Shown: positions 1-12,386 of the stretch, piece after piece
Layout: every line of letters starts with the position of its first letter
Numbering within the stretch: position 1 is the stretch's first letter
Assembly (NCBI GenBank): GCA_003194525.1
Contig: NBIV01000117.1
Coordinates: forward strand, 186,001 to 250,000
Direction: 5' to 3'
DNA from: Gracilariopsis chorda
Lineage: Eukaryota > Rhodophyta > Florideophyceae > Gracilariales > Gracilariaceae
Length of the DNA stretch: 64,000 bases
The notes under the pieces: model-generated
Databases searched by the model: none
The model's input: the letters and a program-made list of their open reading frames with translations, nothing else
What the model was told of the DNA's origin: nothing
Position numbers and translations under genes: made by a program

Positions 1-2
1 AA

Positions 3-225
3 GAAAATGATGAACGAGCTTTTTGGGGTCGCCCAGCAGCGCACTTCCGTTTCTCTCGACGTACAAGAATCCGTAGGAAGACTTCTCTCGTACATTCTGA
101 TGCTTACCACCTTCCCAACCTCTTTTTCAGATACGAATCAAGGAGCCCTTTCTTCCACGAGCATTGCAAACGGGTAATGGCAGAAGGCGAGACAGATCAC
201 TCACCAATGCAGTCTTTTTACCTGC
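3..225 (+). pseudogene. C-terminal remnant of a ketopantoate-reductase-like gene (KPR copy 1)
   Basis: The first bases of the window encode, after one frameshift near position 105, a peptide that parallels the C-terminus of the intact KPR-like gene at 18251-19042. The segment MNELFGVAQQRTSV matches MHELFHVVQQRTTV there, followed by a LLSY segment, then HEHCKRVMAEG matching YEHSKRVIAQG. The rest of the gene lies upstream, outside the window. The frameshift and loss of the downstream match make it a pseudogene. Its placement, just before the 3' end of a minus-strand copy of gene U, repeats the KPR-then-U order seen at 18-22 kb. The homology to the second copy is read directly by eye; the enzyme family follows from that copy. 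Confidence 0.6.
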
Positions 226-385
226 AAGCTTCATTTCAACAACAGTTAAAGAACGCTATTCCACTGACAAACCTCTGGAACTGCTTCAGCCTTTCCCACA
301 GTCCTCAACTAATCACATGATTCGTTCTCTTTTTTAAGAACGCAGTTTAACATAGAAAAGCAGAATGCACAAGTAAAACTTAAAA

Positions 386-949
386 CTACTTTCTTTCGTC
401 GGTGTCTATGTTCTCTGCTAAAGCCCTACTTAACTCCCTTTCAACCGCACTGACCGGGTCGCCCTCAAGCACAATCACCTTTTCATGTAAATCTCCTAAG
501 ACCAGGTCTTCTTCTTCTTCATCTCCTACACCACCAGTATCGTCTTCCACACCATACAACCGGGTATCGTCCTCCATAAACTGGGGCTTGAAACCCTCCT
601 CACGATGTATGGCATCTGGTAGATCGTACCCGTCAGGGCCCATGTACATATGATACCGGAAATGCACGCCATCCATCCTGCTATCTGCTCCCCCGGCCCA
701 TGCGTGGAACACATCACCACGCCCGACGAATGTGAAGAAAGACGGAACTAACACCTTCCTAAGCACCATCAATCCCGACACATTTCGAAAACTCTTCCCA
801 TCTGTCACTACGATTTTGTGACTTCCTTCACATACCCATATTGGAAACGGGCACTCCCTGGCATTCATCATGAAATATCCGGGATTTGTTCCTTCTTTCT
901 TCTCTTCTACAGACAAGCCACGAACGTCTGTGTGTAGAGTCTGCTGCAT
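386..949 (-). CDS. Unrecognised 187-aa protein, possibly a double-stranded beta-helix (cupin-like) fold
   Basis: Open frame of 187 codons starting at ATG 949, no interruption. I do not recognise a named family. The middle (about residues 25-110) is rich in hydrophobic and aromatic residues with short His-bearing motifs (CEGSHK, GRGDVFHAW, HFRYHMY), a pattern compatible with a cupin-like beta-barrel, but no HxD/H iron triad can be assigned with certainty. The tail is strongly acidic (DEEEED) and ends with a charged helix. It lies directly downstream of the decayed gene U on the same strand and may be its last part or an independent gene. No counterpart was found after the second U copy. Function unknown. 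Confidence 0.4.
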   Translation of the reverse strand: MQQTLHTDVRGLSVEEKKEGTNPGYFMMNARECPFPIWVCEGSHKIVVTDGKSFRNVSGLMVLRKVLVPSFFTFVGRGDVFHAWAGGADSRMDGVHFRYHMYMGPDGYDLPDAIHREEGFKPQFMEDDTRLYGVEDDTGGVGDEEEEDLVLGDLHEKVIVLEGDPVSAVERELSRALAENIDTDERK

Positions 950-1024
950 GCACTGTCAAGTAGTAGCTAACACCCACTCACCAGTTTTGGGGCATACATC
1001 TCCCTGGTTTCCGCTCTTAAGTTG

Positions 1025-4000
1025 TTACCCACTCACAACGCTGCCATAACTTGACCCACAAGGGCATCCATCATTGCCCTCCGCTTCAGTACCGCGTGTG
1101 TAGTTTGTAGTGGGGTCTTCTTCCAAACCAATGCCGGTGGTAATGAATCGGCCCTCCCCAATCGCATCCTGTTCTATATCACGCTCTGGAAGTCCGCTGT
1201 TGAATACCGAGGTCCACCCCACTCCATTCTCTTAACGGCCGAGATCCGGTTGCTCTGCGTATTTTTGTAGAAAGAAATCCAGTACAGATTCCGCATTATT
1301 TACATCCGTGCTTGTATTTGGGAGCCCTTCAAACATCCTGTCAATAGTGAACCCGGGGAGATTCCAGAACCCCTTTTCCTGCAGTTCTGCAAGCTTCTCC
1401 ACAAAATTCTTCTAAAGCCGGATAGTTACATTCTTCGCAGCCAAGTACAATCGATCGTAAGAACTCAAAATTTCCGTAAAAGCTCCAGCGGCTACAACAA
1501 TATCACCCCCAAGTATATTCCCCTTCATCATCCTTGCCTGTTCATGGCCAAGCATCGCAGCGTGGTAAAACACCGTGTGATGCATGTTCTTGAGGTCAAC
1601 AGGACTCAGAGTTTCACACCACGCCCACATGGAAAGCGAATAAATTGTAACCACGCTCCAACATTCTGCATAGGGTTCTCTGCTTGTTTCCACGCACTGG
1701 GCAACATAATGATGTATCCGCACCACTCCGGAAGTGTGTTCTCAGTATTGAACGGCTCAGTTTGAAGTAGAATAGACGGCCTTGCTGACGGTAGTTCATC
1801 ATGGAATCCTTGAGCTGACCTTTCATTTGTTCCTCTTACGTCCTCGAATTCAACCGATTCGTCTTCCGAGTTCAGGTCCATATCGGATTCTTGAAACCCT
1901 TTCCGGAGCAGCTGGAGCAAGTCTTTTTCTTGAAGAAGTTGAAAAAAACGTCAGGCTCATACGTTCGCAGACGTTGAACTGTTGCAACAGTCAGTATCAC
2001 TTCACTCTTCTTCTTCCGTATGTTCCTTCTCTTCGTACTTCGTCCTAAATCTGAACTAGTGGCACCCGCCGACGAACAACGGCTGGATTGGCGCCTAGTA
2101 CTCCGACGGGCAGCACTAGATTGATCAGAACCAACTGCAGGTGTTCCAATCTCAGCACTCAAGGCACCCCTGGAAGGCGGTGTAGGTGGTTTGGATCCCC
2201 CCTGGCGTACAGGCACACTGCGCGCTGTACTCAACCTAGACGTCCGGGGGCTAGCAACCGAGGTATCTGGCTCCCTGGTAGCAGATGGTTGCAAAATGGA
2301 CGCATCTTGCAGTTCCATCTCCATACGAAGCTCTGGAATCCAGTTCTCTAACTTTCCCTTGAACAGCGCTACAGCTCTTACTATGACGGAGCCCTGATTT
2401 CGAGGATTCGGAAATTTACGAAAATAGTTCACCTGTTCCGCAGCAAAGTCTCGAACTGTTGTCTTACCAGCCACAGAGGCAGACATCCGAAACGGCTGAG
2501 TTAAGAAAGATTCATTTCCAGCTCAACCCCAAGTACCATTCGCCTCATATCTTCCATAAATTCCATAATCCTGCTGTAAAAGTAAGATCGTACCATTTTG
2601 AACCCACCTCGGATAGTGGAGCCCTTGGGACCAACGTAAAACATCAACCAGTCCATAGAAAACGCAAACGCCATGGGTTCTATCCTTAAGAGCTTGTCTG
2701 GGGACATGTGCGTGCTACCTACATTCGAGTTTTGCGCAAAAACACGGTCGGAAACATTCACCAACATAAGATTGTTAGCAAAATTGAGTGCAATCTCTGA
2801 TATCTGACGCAGTTGTCGTTCTTCGATTTTCCTTGTTACTGCAGAGTTTTGAAGTGCCTCAATTACCATCCCAACAGAGAGGTCACCAACAATAACGCCC
2901 GAGTCTACATGAACAGAGATAATTCTACTCATTACTGAGTGAATGCGGTCCGAAAACCACATTCTCAGTACAGACAATGCGGCTTCATGCAGAAGAACTC
3001 CAATTTTCACAATCTCATGCAACATCAGGTCCTTCCCGTCCAGTCTCGAACAGGTGGAAAGTCGCAGCTATTTCAGCACTGCATGCCACCTTTGTCCCTT
3101 GGTTCTCCTCTGGAACATGACTAGTCCACGATGTAGTCTATTGACGAGGTATGGAGATACAGTTATGCGCATATTTTTCGAAAGGTCGCCAGTTCATCCG
3201 AACGGTTACACTCATCAACCCCGCCGACTACAACAAAGCCTTTCACACTAGCTCATTTTCCAGGCTCTGGAAATTCTCATCTTCAATTCCAAGAGAACTG
3301 TGTTCTAGTATTCGTACTAAATTCAGATCTAAAACCTATATCTGGGCTTTGTAGTCTTGAAAACGAATAGTTTCCTTGGAAAACTGTGTGTACCCCTTAA
3401 CAGGTTCAACAAAAATCGTCCTTGCTACACAGCGTCCAATCATTTGACTGACCCAGGACTTCAGACACGATCTGTACTTCATCAGAGGCACTACCCAAGT
3501 CGCAGGCTACTTACCTACTCCTCCTACCTTCCTCCACAACTGACTCGGGAACAAGAATGTGTGTATGCCCTTCAGAAGTGGCACCTTAATTGGCCCCAGC
3601 GGGTGTTGTAGCTTCCGCTAAAGCAGTGTTCATTGCGGGAATGGCCTGCGACTGATTAGCGGCAACCCTTACCACCCCTACATAATCCGTAGACTTCCCA
3701 CCCTGACGGGTAACCACGCCCAACAACGAAACTGACGCCTGCTTCGTGAGAGTCCCATCAGTAATACAAGACGCCCGTGCTTCCAGAGGCGCCACTTTCT
3801 TAGCGGATACAGCCCAGGCCCCTGATGGTCTTCGAACGCTTTATGTGTTCTTCACACCAGCCCTCGTGGGCAGTAGGTGAGGGAAAGTACCGTAGTCAAC
3901 TATCCTCGATTGGCTTGGCGTTGTAGCTTCTGGGCTGGGCAGGGAAATGGTTTTCAACAGACGTGTGCTGCATAATACGGCAGGTAACCGCCCGCTTCAA

Positions 4001-4599
4001 CGGGACCGTGTCGTCGAGCGAGTTTCTTGGGGAATCGCTGCAGATCGCTCCTGATTTCGGCTGGTTGTACTGGACGCCCCTGTTGCACGAGGAGAAGGTT
4101 CAGGGAGTACTTGGGGTTGCATTACGTCTAGGTCCCAAGCATACATTCCATAAAAGGTTATCTCAGATAGATGCTTCAGAGGCGGTTCGGTTCCTTTAAA
4201 CGGGTATGAATAGGCCTTCATCGTCTTCCCTTCTATGGTGCTTTTTCTCACTACAATCAGACCCTCTCCGGTTTTTGTACACGCGGACAATGGGTGCGGG
4301 TGGAGAATGCACTGAAACTCGCCTTCGCCCTCACACTCTGTAGCGATCCCAACGACATACCCGTTCGCCAGAAGCAGAGACACCGACGCCCCTGGTACGA
4401 ATGCTGATTACGACATGCTCGTGTGTGGAGTTCTTCCCGAACACAAACGCTTCAGGATAGGTGCAGACGTACGGCGGAACGTTTTGAGCGACAAATGGAT
4501 ACCGCGTAAAGAGCTTAAAACAAGATTCACTAACCCTTCAACGTAAGCGGTAGCAGGTGGTTTCAAGCAAAAATCTGAAACAACCGCCCACAACGGCAC
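1025..4599 (-). pseudogene. Decayed gene U, copy 1 (function unknown)
   Basis: A chain of minus-strand ORFs in changing frames (4599-4408, 4383-3997, 3795-3586, 3025-2501, 2486-1872, 1920-1606, 1726-1412, about 1411-1232, 1222-1025) reads as one protein broken by frameshifts and stops. The upstream part parallels a second minus-strand copy at 20766-22273: VPLWAVVSDFC against VPLVSNVYCQFC, CTKTGEGLIV against TTKTGEGIME, and an IHSVMSRIISV stretch against ILSLLNVQLNT followed by a similar VGMVIEAL / VGSMVEVYL segment. The 2486-1872 part contains a Ser/Arg/Pro-rich, probably disordered linker ending in a basic KRRNIRKKK cluster, which could be nuclear targeting. No enzyme motif recognised. Paralogy is by-eye; exact ends are uncertain. 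Confidence 0.5.
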
Positions 4600-4740
4600 A
4601 GTAGAACAGTCCTGACCATTCCCTCCCTTGATTTACGAGACCCTTCTCGGAAGCGGCGCCAACCGCACTATTTTATCCATTCGAGTACGGGCTATATTCA
4701 ATACCCCCCTTTTTGCGATTTTTGGGACATTCTCGCATTA

Positions 4741-4795
4741 TGTTGTGTCAAGCAACAGGCCCGGTCGTGCACCTACCAACGTGTCGCTTGACATA
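4741..4795. repeat. Degenerate hairpin element of the TCGAGCGA family
   Basis: Contains TGTGTCAAGCAACA near its left side and GTGTCGCTTGACA near its right side, which are approximate reverse complements, with CGGTCGTGCA between. It resembles the better preserved hairpins at 4955-5028 and 5383-5458. Low conservation makes this a tentative member. Confidence 0.35.
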
Positions 4796-4954
4796 ACCCA
4801 GACTAATTTTTAATGAAAACAACGCCTCGCCGGACGGCAGAATGCACTACCAACCGTACTTGTGACTGCAAACACAACTCTGCAACGTATGTGCATGCGC
4901 CACGCACATTGCGCATTCTCTAAAATATATTTAGATTTTTTTGGCTGCCGGGTG

Positions 4955-5028
4955 TGTCGAGCGACAGGCTTGGCCATGCAAGACAGGAGTAAGTTCCTGT
5001 CGTGCATGGCCAAGCCTGTCGGCCGACA
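4955..5028. repeat. Long hairpin element (TGTCGAGCGACA outer box, GACAGGA inner arm)
   Basis: An almost perfect inverted repeat. The outer box TGTCGAGCGACA is followed by ACAGGCTTGGCCATGCA and GACAGGA, a 5-6 nt loop, then TCCTGTCGTGCATGG, CCAAGCCTGT and CGGCCGACA. Either DNA strand or its RNA could fold into one long stem. The box order (TCGAGCGA outside, GACAGGA/TCCTGTC at the tip) is the same as in the tandem array at 26.3-27.4 kb, so these are one repeat family. Confidence 0.75.
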
Positions 5029-5382
5029 AAATACCCGCTCAAAAAAACTCAAAACAAGCGGCCAAAGGCGCTAGGCACAGGCACACACGTGTAGGGTAAC
5101 GTGCCACTTTTACACGTATGTGCATTCCCCACGCTCCATGCACTTTAACATAATATTTTTTCAAAATTTTCGGCCAGCCAGGTATGTCAAGCGATACGCG
5201 CGGCTGTGCACGACTGCGCCTGTCCCAACACACCGCCCACAATAATAAAAGGAAAAATGAAGGCGCGTGCCACGGCGCATGATACAAACCCACAGGTGTC
5301 AGTGTACGTACGACTCTGATGCACATTTATATACGCCATGATCCATGCGCTCTCCCTAAAATCTTTTTTTGGGCGCCAAATA

Positions 5383-5458
5383 TGTCGAACGACACGCGCT
5401 GTCGTGCACGACAGTAATGGGTTCCTGTCGTACACGGCTGGGCCTGTTGCTCGACGCA
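5383..5458. repeat. Hairpin element of the same family
   Basis: Starts with TGTCGAACGACA, continues with CTGTCGTGCACGACAG (itself an inverted repeat), and after a short loop reads CCTGTCGTACACGG and ends with TTGCTCGACG. Same outer and inner boxes as at 4955-5028, with more mismatches. A further, weaker half-copy lies around 5185-5225. Confidence 0.6.
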
Positions 5459-5604
5459 ATCCTTCCCTAATCAATGCAAAGATAAAGGTGTTGGCGACGG
5501 CGTTTGATACAAACCCTGTTCTTATCACTCGATACATGAAAACATAGAACCAAACTGGCTGCCCGCGTCCAGTACGCAGATTAACGCACCCTAAAACGAC
5601 GGAG

Positions 5605-8445
5605 GTGCTTCGAACCTACTTCAAACTCATTCGCCCCGTCGAAACTCTGTTTGTGTCCTGGTTATTTGGTGAAGAAAAGAAGGATATCCAGTGGAACATG
5701 CTTGTTGCCGTTCAGGGAACAGCGCTTTCTGCAGAAGCCATCCGACCTGTAGTCACAGCTCGTTTCTCAGCTGCTGGATAAAATATCATATTTTCTGACT
5801 ACCGCAACTTATCCGCGGGTATCACCTCCGTACTTCCTTCTACACTTGCTGAGGGCATTTAAATCTCCTTCTAGAAGTCCATCATGGAAGCGTTTTTTCA
5901 TACAGCCCACAATCAAGATGGGCAATCCGCTCAAACGGCTGAAATGCTCTGTGCTCACATCCCTACAGATATAAAAGGCTTACGAAGAAGTAACCTTTCA
6001 AAATATAAGGAATAGTTTACGCAGTAGCACATCCTTCTCGGAATCACCATACTTTTCCCAGCCCAGAGCGCAAAGAAACGACCAAGCCTGAAGCCCTTAG
6101 ATTACGTTATCGCCTCAGAAGATGTTTCCGAAACGAGACCAGATCCCGCTGCGAAGCCATTTTTCATCCAGGACGAGAACCACTCTACTCCCACCAAATC
6201 CAGTAAGAATACATTCCCGTACATGTCGCCCGGGTCGAGGTCTGTAGAGTGACCAGAGCTGCCGAAAGAAGGTGACGTGTTGTATACTCCAGCTTCGACA
6301 GTTCACGACAATCTACTCCCAAAGGTTCTGGATGCCCTCAGGGAAGGGTTACGCAACAACACGGCCCCATTCAAATCGCATGCACAGTTTGTTATAACCG
6401 CTTCGGTATGGGAAAAGAGAGAAACACTGCTGGTTCTGATGCCCACTTCTTCTGGGAAAACGTGGTCAGTCTTACTACCGACTTACATGGATAAAGGCTT
6501 TATGACATCTATCATCGTTGTTCATCTAAAAGCCTTGGCGTTATAATACGTGCAGAGTGTTACACGATTCAATCTAGAGTGCTAAATGACCCCTCGCCAT
6601 GACGGAAGAGATAAATATGCAGTTGAATACATACTATCGGTGGAAGTGCTGGCTTTGGAAGCCTTTCATTCTTTGGTTCAACACTTAACACACCACCAGC
6701 GCTATGCATGCATTGCACTTGACGAGTTGCACTGCTATCTGATATGGAAACACTTCCATCCGGCTCTGGCGCATATGCATATGGTTGTAAACTATGTACC
6801 CGTTCACGTTTCTCGAGTGCTGCTGAGTGCAACCCTTCCTCCTGCCAATAGACCATTACTACGATCCCAACTCCAAGTTTCTGCTGCTCCCTTCTATGAC
6901 ACCTGCACCGCCCGAGACAATCTATCCTTCACCGTAACAGACCTCTCAACCATCGCAATACCCCATAGTTTAAAGCTCTACCAGAGAAATACCGGACTCC
7001 ATCGATCTACATTTTCTCAATTTACCGAGCAGGCACCACACGTCCTCGCAAACGATGTTTCGAACTTCTTACTGACAACTGAAGAACGGTTGGTTCGAAT
7101 TATGCTCCTTTTCCTGATGAGATCAGACACAAAATACTGCCACACTTACCTTACCTAACAGGACAAAATGCCTTGTTGAGATACAAACCCCGATATAACC
7201 CTCACCATCTTACTGTACCATGCGGGGCACGCACACAAAAATAAGACCAACACACACCACGATTGGATGTCCGTTCAGCCCCCAAAAACCTTAAACTGTT
7301 ACCCGAGGAAAGTCCTAATAATGATTTGCACAGCGAAGTTCGGAACCTGACATGACGCACCTGATGTGCGTATCGTTTACAACTTGGGAGGTGTAGCGAG
7401 CTCAGTGGACTTCGTGCAGCAAGCCGGCAAAGCTGGTCGAGACAACAAACCTGCAAAGTGTGTCACACTATACTGCAAGTCTTATTTCCAGAAGATAAAG
7501 GACTTGTTCTGCACGACCAATACTCAAAACGAGCACGATATCAGCAGAATGTACTTAGACGCAATGGCTCAGAACTGATGGAATAGCTGAGAAGCGCGGA
7601 TGAAATCAAACACATTATGTCGGGCCAACGCACTGTATGGGTACGTTGATGGGAATCAACCCGGTATTTGTTTATTCATCATCCTGGTCCTGAACTGCGA
7701 TGTTGGTAACAAACGCAATGGTTCGAAATCCTCAACCCCACAAACGGACCCAACAAAGCCAGTAATACAATGCGTTACACGCTTCCCAATTTCTTCGACG
7801 CCATCTCTGAACAACCACCTCACAGCCCCCGTAAAACCCCCACCGGGACAACAGGCTGAAGACGGTGAAGAACTGGACTTTGAACTGCAACCGTTACTGA
7901 TGCTGTCTGACCTATCCAGAGATACGCATGAAGCAAGTTCAACACCGGTGAGCCCCAAAGGAGTCCAACTCAGAAAACACTTGAAGAAGCTGGGGAAAAC
8001 TGTACACCACCACAGTCATCCGCAAATACCTTTCAAGAGCTCGAAAGTATGTCCCCACAAGTTCTCGTACACCACATCCCAGAGCTGGCATGACTGTTTA
8101 CCTCCGTCTGCATACCATGCTTGATGACCGAAAATCGTGTGGTTTCCAAAGATCAACATTCCTGTGCTTACGAAAAGGGAAGATGCTTTCCTTGCTTATC
8201 GTCTCTTCATCAAATTTCGCTCTGTGACTTGAAAAAAGGAGCACCTAGTTCATGTTACCAATGTCACATGCGGTACTACAAAAGGTTTTAAACGCATGCT
8301 CCTCCAGCAACGTTCTGCACCAGGCACTGTGGATTCATCGCACTTCGACAATCCGCATGGGGGTTGTGGCGCAATTCTTCAGATATGCAGGATAGCATCG
8401 CCGCCGTACTGTTTGAACCAAGCAGTCACACTAGTTAGAACAACT
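5605..8445 (+). pseudogene. RecQ-like (telomere-linked type) DNA helicase, copy A, decayed
   Basis: Superfamily-2 DNA helicase remnant. From 6277 the frames encode, in order: Walker A PTSSGKT (about 6450), Walker B ALDELHCY (about 6715), motif III LLSATLPP (about 6821), and, after frameshifts, motif VI QQAGKAGRD (about 7417-7443). A Cys-rich stretch follows (CRANALYGYVDG then NCDVG, about 7615-7705), and further Cys motifs around 8185-8290 (CFPCL, CYQCHMRYYK). Upstream, 5605-6020 encodes remnants (LRTYFKLIRPVE; AHNQDGQSAQTAE) like the N-terminal extension of fungal RecQ-like/TLH helicases. Several stops and frameshifts rule out a full-length product. The copy at 31090-33280 shares the same motif order and the same C-terminal Cys region. 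Family assignment is good; the subtelomeric TLH link is inference from family knowledge and context. Confidence 0.72.
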
Positions 8446-8739
8446 TGAAGACGAAGGCCATGAACACGGCAAGCAAAGATAAGCACAGGGTGTACATATT
8501 ACATGCGTGGGTACCAGCCTCCGGTGCTCGTTAGTTGCCCAAACCCGCCTGCCTCATCACTTGGTGCCGAGCAACGTATTCTATCATGCAATATATAGGC
8601 GTTATCAATTCTGCCATTATGGCCCTATGTGCATCCACCCACCTGCGTTTATTCCAAGTTTCCCACGTACAAAAAGAGCACAGAACGCCTTTCCCGCCCT
8701 GTAAGGACAATGCACATCGTTCCACGAGAGCAGCGGCTT

Positions 8740-9015
8740 ACGTCGTCGCAAGGCAAATGATTCCCGTCACAACCTGCCTGGTTTGCAAGTGTGATGGCAA
8801 AACACGAACGGGTCCCTGTTGCGCAAACACACTCGTGTTGCTAGCCGCAAGTCACGCTGCCCAGGCCACTGTCCTCGCATGAAAGGAACCGGTTTCTGTC
8901 ATGCAAACCCACTCGTTTCGCTTTGCACAGGTCGCGCTGTGCCCAGCTTCCATGTTCTCGCATGGCAGGAACCGGTTCCTGTGTTGCAAACGCCCTCGTT
9001 TCGCTTGACAAACAA
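8740..9015. repeat. Short tandem repeat (about 81 bp) with GGAACCGGTTCC-type palindromes
   Basis: Three units at roughly 8808, 8888 and 8970 share a core reading GGAACCGGTTYCTGT, then TTGCAAAC and CACTCGTTTCGCTT. The core is palindromic (GGAACCGGTTCC), and a flanking segment resembles the CCTGTCGTGCA arm of the hairpin family. No coding potential seen. Confidence 0.5.
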
Positions 9016-9407
9016 CGTTTTCTGCAGAGTCAGATTATTGCTCTCAATATGGATCAAATTATTGTAGTGAAAACCCTATAGATCTAAATCTCTAAAACCG
9101 TCTTGTCCTGACGTGGCGCCTGTGCTCAAAACCCACACTTGTACCTTCGTTACTTCCCATATCGAAGGTCACAACCACTTTTGCACAACCGTAACGCTTG
9201 TTTATTGATGCAGTACATTACAAACATACGTTTAGTCACACGCCACATACCCTATTAAACTTTTTTTTTAGATAGAGAACCTATAACGCGTTCTTCTGGC
9301 TGTACAACTCCCTCCCTCAACCCCCTTCGATCCCCTGCCTCACCTCGGAAACCGCTTTTCTCACAAGCACCCATCCAAAAACCAATATGCTGTTGTTTCT
9401 GATTGCG

Positions 9408-11935
9408 GGCGTTCCCGTTTCTTTCCCCCATCAACCTTACGGATCTCATTTCGCACTGATGCACTCGGTCATTAGCTCTGATGAAACACCCTAAAACGCA
9501 ATCATTGAATCTCCAGCAGGTACAGGAGAAACGCTGGCCTTATTATGTTCGACACTGGCTCTCCGCCCAAACATTGGCGATATCGAAAAACCCATTGATG
9601 CAAGCTCCACTACTGTCCACAATGCGTGTCCACCATATGCGTCTAGTGCTCTCAGCGCAGAGGGTAATATCTACGAAGATATTCATCTCCACGACGACGA
9701 CTTTGAGCGACCTAAGCACTTTGCGGATACCACTTAGGAAAGACTTGTGCATTTCCGTCCAACTTTGCACAAGGCAGTCACTACAAGTACGAATTTGTTT
9801 TCAGACCTCGTTCCAACCTCCAACCCCACATATCTGTCTCATGAAGAGCCACATTTCATTGAAAGATTATCCTTCAATGCATCTAATACTTCACAGCCTT
9901 AGGTGTTCTACGTGACAAGAATGCACGTGCAGATATCACAACTGGCTTCGGAACTACAGGAAACCATTTATGCACCTTGGTTAGCTATTTTATTCTCGCG
10001 AAATGAGTATTGTATCAATCCTCTCGTACAGACGTCACAAAATGACAAAAAGCGCGAATTATGCAAGGCCTTCATTTACGGCCCCCGTGGTTGTCATTTT
10101 ACGTGCGGAACGGATATGCTTTGCACCTAAAAGACCAAAAACCATGAGCCTTGGGATATCGAGGATTTAGTTCAACTTGGACGGAGCTTCCAAGGCTGCC
10201 CGTACTATGCAAGCCAGAATCTTTTCCACAATGCTTAGTTAGTGTTCTGCCCATACAACTACGCTTTGGTCAAAGTGTGCAGAAATGCACGTGGGCTTGA
10301 CTTTTCGAACCACATAGCCATTTTTGAAGAAGCTCATACTATCGAGGATCTTGCATGCGAGATTTCCAGCTTCGTGGTTGATATCCAACCTTTGTTGAAC
10401 GCTGCTCAGCTAGCAACGGACATTCTTAATTTCCAGAACACTACGCAACCGTTCCACAACAGTTTGCACATCATTTGTCAAATGCTATTCAAAATGGTAC
10501 ATCTGAGTGAACTAGTACTGGCAGATGCTCCAGCTTTCCACTCCAACCACTTAGATGAACCAATCATCCAGAGATCACGATTACTAAACTATTTGTCTCA
10601 TGCCGACATAACTGCCGCCCAACTCCCCTCGTGGCAGTGTGCAGATACATACTTTGGAAGGTTCAACCACAGTCATTTACCACAGCGGTTTCGCGATTTT
10701 CTGAAATCGAAGAAACATCACCGGGTCAGTGCCATTCCAGCCCTAAACGCCGCGCAGCGTTGGGGCCTCTCCTCTCAACAAACCACGAAGAACTCTAATA
10801 TGAAACGTAATGACCGCGCTTTGAACGGAGTTCCTCAGAACGGCTTCCGACGGACTGCTCGTGTTCTCAACTCCTTCGAATAATTCTTCCGTTGGCCTGA
10901 AGCGTCTACCAAGGCTGTCACCTGCACTTTTGAAGAACACTCAGGAACAGCAGTACAACTCAGTTTTCTGTGCATGACCCCTTCCGTATGTTTTAGAGAG
11001 GTTGCGGAAGTAGCTCGAACGGTTATTCTAACCTCTGGTACCATCAAACCCATGGAAGCCTCGTGCTGTGAAATAGGAACCGATTTACATATACAGAGCA
11101 CCCTCTACCATGTGGCAGATGTGCAGAACCAGTTATTTCTTGCTTTCGAAACCCGAGGTCCTTCCAACTACCCCTTCTCAGCCACATCTAGTGGTGGCAC
11201 AAATCCCAAATTTCAGCAAGAACTGGGAAACGCTCTACTACATACCTTTCACGCTATACCACACGGAATACTGGTCTTTCGGCCAAGCTACATATTGTTA
11301 CGAGCTTTACAGAACCGCTGGCAGAACTCCGGGATTTGGGCTTCAATGATTGCTGCAGAGCAATCTGTTCAAACAGAACCTAGAAAAAGAGGACCAGACT
11401 TTGACTCTGTCCTTGCAACGTACTCCAACACAGCAAAACATAACGGTGAAGCTGTGCTATTTGGGGTGTACAGAAATACACTTTGTTAGGGAGTTGACTT
11501 CAAAAACGAGGCTTCTCGAGCATTCATACTCACGGGCATCCCACTCCCATACCTCTTGCCCCTCCCAGTTCGCTGCAAGTGAATTTGGCTTGATCGCTGA
11601 GCAACAGATGTGAACCTGAGACTCTCCGCTCTCACTGGCGATGAATGGTATTACAACCAAGCCTTCAATGCCTGAAACCAAGCGTTACGGAGAGTGATTA
11701 GACACAAACATGACTATGAAGCCGTCATTTGCATCGAATCCGGTTTTGAAGACGCCCAGTTACACCAAAGACCTTCCTGGACGCTTGCTGGGTTAAAATC
11801 AACCGACGAGCCACACTATGCTGTAGTACGTCAATGGAATACTTTCGTCAGTACAACGTCGTTAAAGAAACAGCTAAACCGGTATTTTCATATGCTGCAA
11901 TGGCGACTTGTCAAAGACACCACAGGGTAGTTTCC
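9408..11935 (+). pseudogene. FANCJ/BRIP1-like Rad3-XPD family DNA helicase, copy A, decayed
   Basis: Translation in shifting frames gives the family landmarks in order: PVSFPHQPYGS N-terminal motif (about 9410), Walker A region SPAGTGETLALLC (about 9518-9556) in which the catalytic Lys is replaced by Glu, EPWDIEDLVQLG and CPYYASQNLF (about 10145-10225, iron-sulphur region), FCPYNYAL, then the Walker B box as EEAH (about 10329) in an ORF running to 10883. The C-terminal helicase half is in 10974-11930 (SGTIKPMEA, LAFETRGPSNYPF, FRPSYILLRAL, a degenerate CNQALRRVIRHK-like motif near 11675-11705). Multiple stops and frameshifts and a lost Walker A Lys show it is dead. Family members act as 5'-3' DNA helicases in repair of crosslinks and G-quadruplex DNA. 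Confidence 0.72.
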
Positions 11936-12380
11936 ACGAAGAGTTCCAAACCAATGGCCACTAAACTTTTGTAAAAACCGTCTCACATTAACCTATTCCT
12001 TTGGTACCTAAATTACTTATAGCGGAACTGCAGCCCAGACCCCTGCTCCAGTTTTTTCACCGCTTGGGTACAAAGGATTACAGAAACCCTTAAAACACCA
12101 AAACCCGCTGCACGTAATACCCCCAGCAATCCTAAAAACCCCCCCACCAGTACGTACACCCTAAGGATGTAACCAAGTTCCTACGCAATAGCTAACGTGC
12201 AGTACAAGAAACTTCTGTCTGAACACAAGAACGTCATAATACCGCGTATGTTTAAGCAAGTACACAAATCGTACTTGCATAAAACTCTACAACTTCACAG
12301 AAAACCCACCATGTGACACATGCTCGCCAGTACTGCTCTAAAACCATGCATAGATACTACCCTACGTGTAACAGATGCTT
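11936..12380. other. Spacer with telomere-like CCCTAAAA motifs
   Basis: No coding signal recognised. It contains several short degenerate CCCTTAAAAC / CCTAAAAACCCC motifs, all with the C-rich strand on +, as throughout the left half of the window. Confidence 0.4.
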
Positions 12381-12386
12381 GGGCAG

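Noticed and set aside
945..1035. Two tiny introns with GTGAGT donors on the minus strand
   Set aside because: GTGAGTGGGT occurs twice with plausible AG acceptors about 33-38 bp away, but removing them does not restore a consistent reading frame between the flanking ORFs.
6569..6856. 95-aa minus-strand ORF
   Set aside because: Lies opposite the helicase motifs of RecQ copy A, which explain the sequence better.
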